Shown here one piece after another: positions 34,144 through 41,264 of a stretch of 61,494 nt of DNA. Every line of letters starts with the position of its first letter. The first letter of the stretch is position 1. The notes under the pieces were generated by a model. That model was not told the origin of the DNA, made no database searches, and was given only the letters and a program-made list of their open reading frames with translations. A program made the position numbers and the translations under genes. The DNA is from Actinomycetota bacterium (GTDB lineage: Bacteria; Actinomycetota; Acidimicrobiia; Acidimicrobiales; Ilumatobacteraceae), in NCBI GenBank assembly GCA_016871355.1, contig VFZC01000015.1, forward strand, positions 1-61,494. Reading direction: 5' to 3'.

Positions 34144-35117
34144 CGCACACCGAGTCCTTCCCAGCGACCGTCGAGGGCGAGGAACAAGTCGTACTCGTTC
34201 TCGCACACACGGCGGCCGATCGCGGCCAGTTCGTGGCTCCGGGCCAGACCGAGAAGGTGTGAACTGGTCTGGATCATGCACATGATCCCCCACTTCAACG
34301 TGCCCAGCACCTCCCACCAGCGCACCAGGTCGGGATCGACGCTCAGCCCGCTCTCGTGCTCGTAAGCGGCGATGAGTTGTTCGTACGAGCCGACACCGGC
34401 CACCGGTGACGACGAACCAAAACGCCAGGCCCGCACACACAGCCAGCCGAGATCTTCCATCGGGTCGCCGACGTGAGCGAGTTCCCAGTCGAGAACCGCG
34501 CGCAAGCCGTCGGGGCCCACCATCACGTTGCCGAGGCGGAAGTCGCCGTGCACGAGCGAACGACGAGCCGACTCGGGTCGATTCGCTTCGAGCCATCGGA
34601 AAGCGAGCTCGAACGTGGGGTGGGCTTGATCGAGTGATGTGTTGAGATCGTCGAGCGTGGTTCGGTACTGCGCCACTTGATCGGTTGCCGGCAGGCCAGC
34701 GATGTTCGACGGATCGATGGAGTGCAGTCGTGCGAGAGCCGCGGCCAGATCGCCGACCAGCACCTGCCGCGCGTGCACGAACGTGTCGTCGCGCAAGATC
34801 TTGCGGGCGATGGTCTCGCCGTCGACGTGCGACAGGACCATGAACGACGATCCGATCGGTGAGTCAGCCGTGCCATTGGCGAGCAACTCGGGAACGCGCA
34901 CGCCGGCGGTGTGGGCCGCCCGCAGAACGTTCGCTTCGACTCCCATGTCGCGGATGTCGCCCGAGCGCTGCCGCTGCAGGATGAGACGGCGACCACTGGC
35001 CGAGAAACTCCAGGTTTCCCGCGACGCACCTCCGGACAATCGCGCCAAATCTTTGACGGGAGCGCCCACGACCCGAGCCAGGCCATCGGCCAAGGAATCG
35101 CGAGACAGGTCAGTCAC
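34140..35117 (-). CDS. APH-type phosphotransferase family protein (ACAD10/11 kinase-like)
   Basis: The 325-residue protein has the aminoglycoside-phosphotransferase kinase fold: LSGGASRETWSF glycine loop, VHGDFRLGNVMV catalytic loop and LDWELAHVGDP metal loop. In actinobacteria this subgroup often accompanies acyl-CoA dehydrogenases and is thought to phosphorylate hydroxy-acyl substrates, rather than antibiotics. It is translationally coupled to the DUF6285 gene. GTG start at 35117. Confidence 0.82.
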   Translation of the reverse strand: MTDLSRDSLADGLARVVGAPVKDLARLSGGASRETWSFSASGRRLILQRQRSGDIRDMGVEANVLRAAHTAGVRVPELLANGTADSPIGSSFMVLSHVDGETIARKILRDDTFVHARQVLVGDLAAALARLHSIDPSNIAGLPATDQVAQYRTTLDDLNTSLDQAHPTFELAFRWLEANRPESARRSLVHGDFRLGNVMVGPDGLRAVLDWELAHVGDPMEDLGWLCVRAWRFGSSSPVAGVGSYEQLIAAYEHESGLSVDPDLVRWWEVLGTLKWGIMCMIQTSSHLLGLARSHELAAIGRRVCENEYDLFLALDGRWEGLGVR

Positions 35118-35137
35118 GTTCCTAGTTTGCGCACTTC

Positions 35138-36241
35138 TCAGCAGGCGGCACGAACCGACGCGTACGGATTCACCGGGCGACCGCGATTGGGCCGGATCTC
35201 GAAGTGCAGGTGCGGGGTGCCCTGCGCGTTGCCGGTGTCGCCCAAGTATCCGATGACGTCACCTTGACCCACGGTTCGACTCGACCCTTCGTACGCGCTG
35301 AGGTGGCCGTAGAAGTAGGTGTTGCCGTTGTCGCCTTCGAGACTTGCCACGAGGCCACCGAGCAATCCGGTCTTGAACGTCACGAAACCTGACACCACGG
35401 CCACCAGTTGCAGACCGGTCGGACCGAGCATGTCGACACCCTCGTGGCGACGACCTCCACTGCGTGGCGCTCCCCACGTGTCGCCGAAGGCCGTGGAGCC
35501 CACCACCGGACAGATGATCGAACCGTCGAGATAGACGCCGCTCGACAGGAAGCCGGCGGTCCCGTAGCGCTGGAACACCGTGGTGCCCGATGTGAAAGCA
35601 CCCGACTGCAGAGCGGCCTGACGACGGGCGGCCAAGATCTGGCGCACCTTCTCGTCGGCGAGGCGTTTGGCTTCGATGTCCTTGAGACGTTCGAGTTCGT
35701 TCTCGGCACGCGTCTTGGCCGATTCCAGCTCGACGATCGCCTGAGCCGATTCGGCCTGCTGCGCCGTGAGCCGTTCACGCTTGTCGGCCAGATCGGATGC
35801 CACCGCGTCGAACTCGTCGAGCGTCGCCTGCGAGGTGTCGGTTGCGAGTGAAACGAAGAACTCCTTCTGCACTCGCTCGGTTGGGCCGTCGAGACCCGAC
35901 AGCAGCGGAACGCTCCCCGACCCCGACATGAAGCGTCGAACCGCCAACTCCTGAACGGTCGATGACAAAGCGTTGGCCCGCGCTTCGAGGTCGGCGACTT
36001 CTCGAGCCGTGGCCTCCTCTTCGAGTTGCAGGCTGTCGAGACGTGATTCGGCGTCGAACAATGCTTGCGCGGCGGCGTTGGCGCGCTCGCGGGCCGCTTC
36101 GATGTCGTCGGCGGCGCGTTCGGCAGCCGAGCGCGGGGTGATGGCCAGTGACGGCACGGCGATGACACCCACCCCGATGGCCGCCCCGACGGTCACCAAC
36201 GCGGCGAACAGCGCGGATCGAGGGCGCAGTCGTCCGCACAT
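35138..36241 (-). CDS. Secreted M23 peptidoglycan endopeptidase with coiled coil (EnvC/NlpD-like)
   Basis: The 367-residue protein has an N-terminal signal/anchor helix (about 8-33), a coiled coil of about 150 residues (AADDIEAARERANAAAQAL ...) and a C-terminal LytM domain. The zinc ligands are intact (RRHEGVDM, HLHFEIRP), so it should be an active endopeptidase and not merely an activator. It probably acts in division or wall remodelling. I take the ATG at 36241 because TACTGT ends 7 nt upstream; the longer frame lacks a signal peptide. Confidence 0.85.
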   Translation of the reverse strand: MCGRLRPRSALFAALVTVGAAIGVGVIAVPSLAITPRSAAERAADDIEAARERANAAAQALFDAESRLDSLQLEEEATAREVADLEARANALSSTVQELAVRRFMSGSGSVPLLSGLDGPTERVQKEFFVSLATDTSQATLDEFDAVASDLADKRERLTAQQAESAQAIVELESAKTRAENELERLKDIEAKRLADEKVRQILAARRQAALQSGAFTSGTTVFQRYGTAGFLSSGVYLDGSIICPVVGSTAFGDTWGAPRSGGRRHEGVDMLGPTGLQLVAVVSGFVTFKTGLLGGLVASLEGDNGNTYFYGHLSAYEGSSRTVGQGDVIGYLGDTGNAQGTPHLHFEIRPNRGRPVNPYASVRAAC

Positions 36242-36248
36242 CGAGAAA

Positions 36249-36254
36249 ACAGTA
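36249..36254 (-). promoter_or_regulatory. -10 element, leaderless start of the M23 peptidase
   Basis: TACTGT ends 7 nt before the ATG at 36241. Confidence 0.55.
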
Positions 36255-36326
36255 CCGAACAACACTTCACGAGATCGGTCACTCGCACGTGTCGCACGTC
36301 GGATCGATCGGGCACAATTGACGGAA

Positions 36327-37115
36327 ATGAGCGACGCCCTGAACCTCGATGCGATCACGTTCGTGCGTGATGGTCGCACGATCCTCGATCGCGTCTCGTT
36401 GCGCGTGCGCGCCGACGAACGGTGGTTGATTCTCGGCGCCAATGGTTCGGGTAAGACGACCTTTGTTCGCATCGCCGCGATGTACGAGCACCCCACCCGT
36501 GGCTCGGTCAGCGTGGCCGGCGAAACTCTCGGATCGACCGATGTGCGCGAACTGCGGCGACGAATCGGCTACGTGTCGACGTCGTTCGCCATGGAGTTAC
36601 GAGGCGCTCTCGACCCGCTCGACGTGGTGATGACGGCCAAGAACGCCGCCCTCGAACCGTGGTGGCACCGATACGACGAGGCCGACCGGTCTCGCGCCCA
36701 GGGCTGTCTCGATCGCATGGGCGTCGGCCAACTGACGGGCCGCTCGTTCGCCACGTTGTCGTCGGGCGAACAACAGCGAGTTCTCCTGGCCCGTTCGCTC
36801 ATGAACGATCCGGCCGTGCTCCTGCTCGACGAGCCGAGCGCACGCCTCGACCTGGGTGGTCGCGAACAACTGCTGCGGGCGTTGGGCGACATCACCGGCG
36901 ACCCGGCCGCGCCGCCGCTCGTTCTCGTGACCCATCACGTGGACGAAGTGCCGCCCGGAATGACTCACGTGCTGATGCTCCGTCAGGGCGCGGTGCTCGC
37001 CTCGGGGCCGATCAAGTCGACGCTCACGGCCGAGCGGTTGTCGGAATGCTTCGATCTTCCGTTGCGGCTCGAACGACGGGCCGATGGCCGCTGGACGGCT
37101 TTCGCGGCCGGGTGA
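36327..37115 (+). CDS. Stand-alone ABC transporter ATP-binding protein
   Basis: The 262-residue single ATPase domain has Walker A GANGSGKTT near residue 36, signature LSSGEQQRV, Walker B VLLLDEPSARLD and the switch histidine in VTHHVDE. It resembles YlmA/ModF-like ATPases. No permease adjoins it, so the partner is unknown. The ATG at 36327 gives the family N-terminus (GACGGAA just upstream); the longer frame from 35973 is antisense to the M23 gene. Ends 4 bp from the convergent SRPBCC gene. Confidence 0.85.
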   Translation: MSDALNLDAITFVRDGRTILDRVSLRVRADERWLILGANGSGKTTFVRIAAMYEHPTRGSVSVAGETLGSTDVRELRRRIGYVSTSFAMELRGALDPLDVVMTAKNAALEPWWHRYDEADRSRAQGCLDRMGVGQLTGRSFATLSSGEQQRVLLARSLMNDPAVLLLDEPSARLDLGGREQLLRALGDITGDPAAPPLVLVTHHVDEVPPGMTHVLMLRQGAVLASGPIKSTLTAERLSECFDLPLRLERRADGRWTAFAAG

Positions 37116-37119
37116 TCGA

Positions 37120-37542
37120 TCAGCCCGCCAGAAGTGCGGTCAACCGCGACTTACTGGCTTCCACTTCGTCGAGGAGCGCGCGCTCGACGACGGCCGACCA
37201 CAGTCGACCCGAGTAGTGGAGATCCATGGTGAGGTTCGAACCGCTGTTGGTGGGCACCACTTTGGCGTCGAGCACCCAGCGGCCGTGCTGGCGGCCGTCG
37301 GTCTCCGATCGTTCGAAGCGCGCATGATTCGGCACGTCGAACACCGTGCGCGACATTCGGAGTTTCTTCGAGCGCGCGAAGGGCCCGATGCGGCCTCGCA
37401 GTTCGACGTTCCACGCTCCATCACCGGCGACACCGACCGCATGCACGAGACCCATCCAGGCCGGGTAGTCAGCCAGATCGTCGACGAACGAGAAGAGTCG
37501 ATCGGGAGCGGCCGTGGTGGCCAGTTCGATGCGCAGGTCCAT
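37120..37542 (-). CDS. SRPBCC/polyketide-cyclase family protein
   Basis: The 140-residue protein has the helix-grip pattern of the START/SRPBCC family (ATTAAPDRLFSFVDDLADYPAWM ... LHYSGRLWSAVVERAL). Members bind hydrophobic ligands or act as cyclases; the ligand is unknown. It follows the DUF3499-like gene by 3 bp and is probably co-transcribed. Confidence 0.78.
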   Translation of the reverse strand: MDLRIELATTAAPDRLFSFVDDLADYPAWMGLVHAVGVAGDGAWNVELRGRIGPFARSKKLRMSRTVFDVPNHARFERSETDGRQHGRWVLDAKVVPTNSGSNLTMDLHYSGRLWSAVVERALLDEVEASKSRLTALLAG

Positions 37543-37545
37543 GGG

Positions 37546-38151
37546 TCAGTCGCGGGCGCGACCGTTGTGACGCGGGCGGAAGGCATCGCGCAACATGGGT
37601 CCGGTGGCGTCGAGCATGCCGCCCAGATCGTCATCCGGGTCGAAGTGCGGAACCCATGAGCCCGTGATGTCGCCGGTCTCGTCGGAGCTGTGCACGTCGG
37701 ATTCGGGCACGTCGGCTTCGGGCTCGTCATCGAGTTCGACGCGCTGCGATTCCTTGACGATGGGTCTGACTGCACGCGGCTCGGGTACCGCCACCGGTTT
37801 GGGCGTTTCGGCCGCTTCGTTGAACAAACTCGGACGCGGGAGATCCTTGGCTCGTTCGCGACGCGTCTTGGCTGGCTTGTCGGCAACGACCGAGAGATTC
37901 GGGCGGTCGACGGCCGTCGGTTTGAAGAGACGCGGCGCCTTCTCTCGACGGTCCTCGAACGACCAGCCGACCGGCGCGGTGAGTCGTTCACCGTGCGTGA
38001 CACACAATGCGCCGCGCACATCGTCGATGGGCTTTCCGTCGGGAACGAAACGATCGATCCAGAGCGTCATCGATCCCGACGCACCTTCGCTCATTCCGTA
38101 GACGACGGCCGTCGGCTGACCGCAACCGAGTCGTTCGCAGGTGCGCCGCAC
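37546..38151 (-). CDS. DUF3499-like actinobacterial protein
   Basis: The 201-residue protein begins with a cysteine-containing segment (RTCERLGCGQPTAVVYGM) and then LCVTHGERLTAPVGWSFEDRR, which resembles the metal-binding-like core of DUF3499. The C-terminal half is a low-complexity acidic tail (ELDDEPEADVPESD). The conserved part has three cysteines and a histidine that may hold a metal. Function unknown. The GTG at 38151 is 7 nt after TACTCT. Confidence 0.65.
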   Translation of the reverse strand: MRRTCERLGCGQPTAVVYGMSEGASGSMTLWIDRFVPDGKPIDDVRGALCVTHGERLTAPVGWSFEDRREKAPRLFKPTAVDRPNLSVVADKPAKTRRERAKDLPRPSLFNEAAETPKPVAVPEPRAVRPIVKESQRVELDDEPEADVPESDVHSSDETGDITGSWVPHFDPDDDLGGMLDATGPMLRDAFRPRHNGRARD

Positions 38152-38158
38152 GGGCGAC

Positions 38159-38164
38159 AGAGTA
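38159..38164 (-). promoter_or_regulatory. -10 element, leaderless start of the DUF3499-like gene
   Basis: TACTCT ends 7 nt before the GTG at 38151. Confidence 0.55.
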
Positions 38165-38219
38165 CCGGTCGGACCCGATGCCGGTCAGCGAACGCCCGAT
38201 CAGACCCCTCGCGAACGGG

Positions 38220-38237
38220 TACTATTGTTCGAGCAAT
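38220..38237 (+). promoter_or_regulatory. Amidohydrolase promoter with possible operator
   Basis: TACTAT (38220-38225) is a candidate -10. It overlaps the near-palindrome ATTGTTCGAGCAAT (38224-38237), which would cover +1. The ATG at 38241 would then have a leader of about 8 nt. The palindrome may be a repressor site; no regulator gene is nearby. Confidence 0.35.
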
Positions 38238-38240
38238 CCT

Positions 38241-39404
38241 ATGACGACGTACGCGGGCGACCGGACGGTCATCGACATCGATGCCCACATCCTCGAGCCG
38301 GTCGGGTGGCTGAAGAGTTACGCCTCGGCCGCGATTCGCGACGAGATCCCCGAACTGGGAGTCGGCGATCCCGGCTTCGCCCAGTTGCTCGACGAGGCCG
38401 CCCGCGATCACGAACGGCGAGCCGGTGATCCCGAGGTGTTCGGTCGTGCGACCGACGAGTTCATGTCGATGCGCCGCAAGGGTTGGATGTCGCTCGGCGG
38501 CTGGGACCCGAACGAGCGCGCGATCGCTCTCGACTGCTTGGGCTTCACTCATCAGGTGGTCTTCCCCACCGGCGCGTTCAATCAGGTGTACGACACCCCG
38601 GTCGACGCTCGTGCGGAGGCAGCACGAGCGATGAACCGCGGTCTGGTCGAGTTCTGCGGTGATCCGCGCCTGCTGGCCACTGCCTACGTCCCGTTCGAAC
38701 ACGGACCCGACGTGGCGCTTCGATTCGTGGACACCGCGGGACGTGACGGTGTCGGTGGGCTGCTCGTCGACTCCATTCCGTCGTCGCGTCAGCGATCGTT
38801 CACACACCCGGACTTCGATCCGGTGTGGGCCCGAATTCAAGAGCTCGGTATCGCACTCTTCCTGCACGTGGGCGCCGATCAGGGTTACCGACCTGTACCG
38901 AAGGCGTTCTTCGACAACGGACGCGACATGGCTCACGTTCGCTCCGATGCGCCGGGTGACCCGCTGTCGTTCATGGGCATCGGGTACCCCGGTGAACTCT
39001 TCGTGGCGTCGCTCGTCTATGACGGAGTGTTCGAGAAGTTCCCCGGCCTGCGCATCGGGATCACCGAACTCGGGGCCACCTGGACGCCGTCGTTCCTGCA
39101 CTTCGTCGACACCGGCTACCGATCGTTCCGGAACATCCAAGATCTCTCGCACCTGACCATGAAGCCATCCGACTACGTGCGTCGCCATGTGGTGGTGAGT
39201 CCGTTTGCCGGCGAAGACGTGGGCTGGATCATCGACCAAGTGGGTGCCGAGATGGTGGCCTTCTCGTCCGACTATCCGCATCACGAAGGCACCGACGATC
39301 CGATCAAGCGTTTCGAAGCCAGCATGACCGCCGTCGACGCTGACGCGCGTCGTGCGTTCTACAGCGGCAACGGACGGCGTTTGCTCGGCCCCGCAATCAG
39401 CTGA
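38241..39404 (+). CDS. Amidohydrolase family protein (PF04909-like)
   Basis: The 387-residue TIM-barrel protein starts with the metal-binding-type strand VIDIDAHILEP and ends with an Asp/His region AFSSDYPHHEG, as in the amidohydrolase 2 family that includes aminocarboxymuconate decarboxylase relatives. An internal FLHVGADQGY supplies another histidine. The substrate is unknown. I take ATG 38241; the frame is open upstream to 38007 but that part overlaps the DUF3499-like gene. Confidence 0.82.
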   Translation: MTTYAGDRTVIDIDAHILEPVGWLKSYASAAIRDEIPELGVGDPGFAQLLDEAARDHERRAGDPEVFGRATDEFMSMRRKGWMSLGGWDPNERAIALDCLGFTHQVVFPTGAFNQVYDTPVDARAEAARAMNRGLVEFCGDPRLLATAYVPFEHGPDVALRFVDTAGRDGVGGLLVDSIPSSRQRSFTHPDFDPVWARIQELGIALFLHVGADQGYRPVPKAFFDNGRDMAHVRSDAPGDPLSFMGIGYPGELFVASLVYDGVFEKFPGLRIGITELGATWTPSFLHFVDTGYRSFRNIQDLSHLTMKPSDYVRRHVVVSPFAGEDVGWIIDQVGAEMVAFSSDYPHHEGTDDPIKRFEASMTAVDADARRAFYSGNGRRLLGPAIS

Positions 39405-39414
39405 CACACCCGGC

Positions 39415-39569
39415 GAAAACGAACGGCCCGGTCGAACGACCGGACGAAAACGAACGGCCCGGTCGAACGACCGGACGAAAACGAACGGCCCGGTCGAACG
39501 ACCGGACGAAAACGAACGGCCCGGTCGAACGACCGGACGAAAACGAACGGCCCGGTCGAACGACCGGGC
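39415..39569. repeat. Five tandem copies of a 31-bp hairpin-forming unit
   Basis: The unit begins GAAAACGAACGGCCCGGTCG and continues AACGACCGGAC. Units start at 39415, 39446, 39477, 39508 and 39539. The first four are identical and the fifth diverges at position 30. Each contains CCGGTCG-AA-CGACCGG, a 7-bp stem. The array lies between the amidohydrolase and tRNA-Val. There are no spacers, so it is not CRISPR. Confidence 0.95.
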
Positions 39570-39572
39570 CGT
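39547..39572 (-). terminator. tRNA-Val terminator hairpin
   Basis: ACGGCCCGGTCG-AA-CGACCGGGCCGT is a perfect 12-bp stem with a 2-nt centre that starts 3 bp past the tRNA 3' end. On the minus strand it is followed by GTTCGTTTTCG. The four further repeat units downstream look like partial copies of it. Confidence 0.6.
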
Positions 39573-39575
39573 GAC

Positions 39576-39652
39576 TGGTGGGCGATACCGGGCTCGAACC
39601 GATGACCTCCACGGTGTGAACGTGGCGCTCTAGCCGACTGAGCTAATCGCCC
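39576..39652 (-). tRNA. tRNA-Val (anticodon CAC)
   Basis: The cloverleaf is complete: acceptor GGGCGAT/ATCGCCC, D-arm GCTC/GAGC, anticodon stem CCACG/CGTGG with loop TTCACAC, and T-arm ATCGG/CCGGT with TTCGAGC. The discriminator is A and CCA is encoded. Anticodon CAC reads GUG, one of the commonest codons in this high-GC sequence. Confidence 0.97.
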
Positions 39653-39664
39653 CAGCGAGTCGCC

Positions 39665-39670
39665 ACGCTA
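39665..39670 (-). promoter_or_regulatory. tRNA-Val -10 element inside the J-protein stop
   Basis: TAGCGT ends 12 nt before the mature tRNA 5' end. Its TAG is the stop codon of the J-domain gene. Confidence 0.4.
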
Positions 39671-40276
39671 CCGCTCGGACAGGACCACGCACACCTGGCC
39701 CATGCCCTGACGATCACGGAATCCCTGCTCACCGGGTGCGCAGGCCACGTCGAACGGAACGAGTCGAGTGACCACCGCTTCGTGGGACCCACTGCACGGC
39801 ACCTCGAACGCTTCCTGCCGTTGATCGTCGATGTCCACGCACGATCCGGCCTGAATCAAGTTGTCGATCGGCGCCGGACCGGCCGGATCGGTGAGAGCAC
39901 CAATGATGAGAATGGCCGCGGTTCCGAGCACCACCAGCGCGAGAACGAACCGCCACGGAAAACGCGCCGGTGTCAGGTTCGGTCGGACGTACTGAGGGTT
40001 CGGCGCCGTGGCGGTACTCGCGGTTGCACGATTGTTACGCGGAGCCTCGTCGACTCCGTTGCGCAACGACGCGTCGTACATCGCGCGTCGTCCCGGATCG
40101 CCGAGAACCGACCACGCACGGTTGATGGCCGCCATGTCGGCACCCGATGGCGCCGTTCCTCCGGCCGCGGCAACGGCATCGGGGTGATGACGACGAGCAA
40201 GAGCGCGATAGGCCGATCGGATCTCGTCCGCGGTCGCCGAAGGCGACACACCGAGGATGTCGTAGTACGCGCCGAT
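39668..40276 (-). CDS. Membrane protein with N-terminal J domain and extracytoplasmic septum-formation-like domain
   Basis: Read from an ATC codon at 40276, the 202-residue protein opens with the J-domain helix I motif (YYDILGVSPSATADEIR) and the HPD tripeptide (RRHHPDA). A membrane helix follows (FVLALVVLGTAAILIIGAL), then an outer domain with four cysteines (GSCVDI, VPCSGSHE, VACAPGE, QVCVVL) like the Septum_form family. The first normal start in frame is GTG at 40249, which would cut off helix I. A stop at 40316-40318 closes the frame upstream and no ATG, GTG or TTG lies between. TAGCCT ends exactly 7 nt before the ATC. Either initiation is at AUC or the sequence has an error or mutation here. 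Confidence 0.7.
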   Translation of the reverse strand: MGAYYDILGVSPSATADEIRSAYRALARRHHPDAVAAAGGTAPSGADMAAINRAWSVLGDPGRRAMYDASLRNGVDEAPRNNRATASTATAPNPQYVRPNLTPARFPWRFVLALVVLGTAAILIIGALTDPAGPAPIDNLIQAGSCVDIDDQRQEAFEVPCSGSHEAVVTRLVPFDVACAPGEQGFRDRQGMGQVCVVLSER

Positions 40277-40283
40277 GGCATCG

Positions 40284-40289
40284 AGGCTA
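40284..40289 (-). promoter_or_regulatory. -10 element pointing to the ATC start of the J-domain gene
   Basis: TAGCCT ends 7 nt before the ATC codon at 40276 and only 2 nt before an out-of-frame ATG at 40281. Confidence 0.45.
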
Positions 40290-40315
40290 AGGGCGCGACG
40301 CCAGAAGCACCGAGT

Positions 40316-41248
40316 TCAGTAACCGAGTTCGGGGTCGACGGGCCCGATCAACTCGCGCCCGTCCAACCACGCGCGCACGTTGGCCGAGATGCGCTCACTG
40401 AGCAACGGCACCGCCATCTCGGGCGTGTTGCCCACGTGCGGGGTGATCACGCAGTTGTGGAGCGACCACAGCGGGTGACCCGCCGGCAACGGTTCGGGAT
40501 CGGTCACGTCGAGTGCGGCACCACCGATCACTCCGTTCTGTAGAGCCCACACCAAGTCGTCGGTCACCACGTGCTTTCCTCGGGCCACGTTCACGAGCCA
40601 CGCGTGCGACTCCATGGCCTCGAACTCGTTGCGTCCCATCATTCCGGTCGTGTCGGCGGTGAGCGGGAGAGCCAGGATCACCACATCTGCACCAGGAAGT
40701 GCGTCAAGGAGGCGATCGCTTTCCAGAACCACGTCGACACCGTCCATGTCGTTCACGCGATTGCGCACGACGGTGATGTGGCAGTCGAAGCCGGCCAGTA
40801 AACGCGCGATCTGCTCGGTGATACCGCCACCACCCAAGATGGTGACGCGGGAACCGATGAGGTTGCGCCCCTGAGGCTTCGACCATTCGGTCGCCCGTGA
40901 ATACGTGGAGATTCCACGCAAGCCGGACAACGACAACGTCACGGCCATCTCGGCCACAGGTTCGGCGTAAACGCCCTTGCCGCAGGTCCAGAGCCGTTGA
41001 TCGTCGATCAGGTGCGCGAACTCCTCGACGCCGGCGAACGGCAACTGGATCCATTGGAGGTGATCGGACTCGGCCAACACGGCTTCGAGGCCCTTCGGAT
41101 CGCGGGCCGCTCCCCACACCAGCGCGTCGGCTCGATCGATGGTGGAAAGTTCACCGCCGGCGACCGTGACGGCTTCGCGCATCCACTCGGGTGCCGTCGC
41201 GGGAAGAACGGCGATGCGCGGGGACTCACTACTTGGCGGTTTGTCCAT
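40316..41248 (-). CDS. D-isomer-specific 2-hydroxyacid dehydrogenase
   Basis: The 310-residue NAD(P)-dependent dehydrogenase has a Rossmann motif (VTILGGGGITEQIA) and the catalytic Arg (NVARGKHVV), Glu (DPEPLPAGHPLW) and His (VITPHVGNT). It would reduce a 2-keto acid or glyoxylate-like substrate. It follows the amine oxidase gene by 13 bp in the polyamine operon, though TAGCGT upstream may give it its own promoter. ATG at 41248; a longer frame to 41539 is antisense-like. Confidence 0.87.
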   Translation of the reverse strand: MDKPPSSESPRIAVLPATAPEWMREAVTVAGGELSTIDRADALVWGAARDPKGLEAVLAESDHLQWIQLPFAGVEEFAHLIDDQRLWTCGKGVYAEPVAEMAVTLSLSGLRGISTYSRATEWSKPQGRNLIGSRVTILGGGGITEQIARLLAGFDCHITVVRNRVNDMDGVDVVLESDRLLDALPGADVVILALPLTADTTGMMGRNEFEAMESHAWLVNVARGKHVVTDDLVWALQNGVIGGAALDVTDPEPLPAGHPLWSLHNCVITPHVGNTPEMAVPLLSERISANVRAWLDGRELIGPVDPELGY

Positions 41249-41258
41249 GAGGAGTCGA

Positions 41259-41264
41259 ACGCTA
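41259..41264 (-). promoter_or_regulatory. Possible internal -10 for the dehydrogenase, overlapping the amine oxidase stop
   Basis: TAGCGT ends 10 nt before the ATG at 41248, giving a leader of about 3 nt. Its TAG is the amine oxidase stop codon. Confidence 0.35.

Noticed and set aside
39415-39569. CRISPR-like repeat array
   Set aside because: Units abut directly with no unique spacers, and there are no cas genes in the window.
39352-39633. A repetitive 93-residue open frame rich in RTARSND/NERPGRTTG
   Set aside because: It is translation of the 31-bp tandem hairpin repeat and part of tRNA-Val. A 31-bp unit reads through all three phases.
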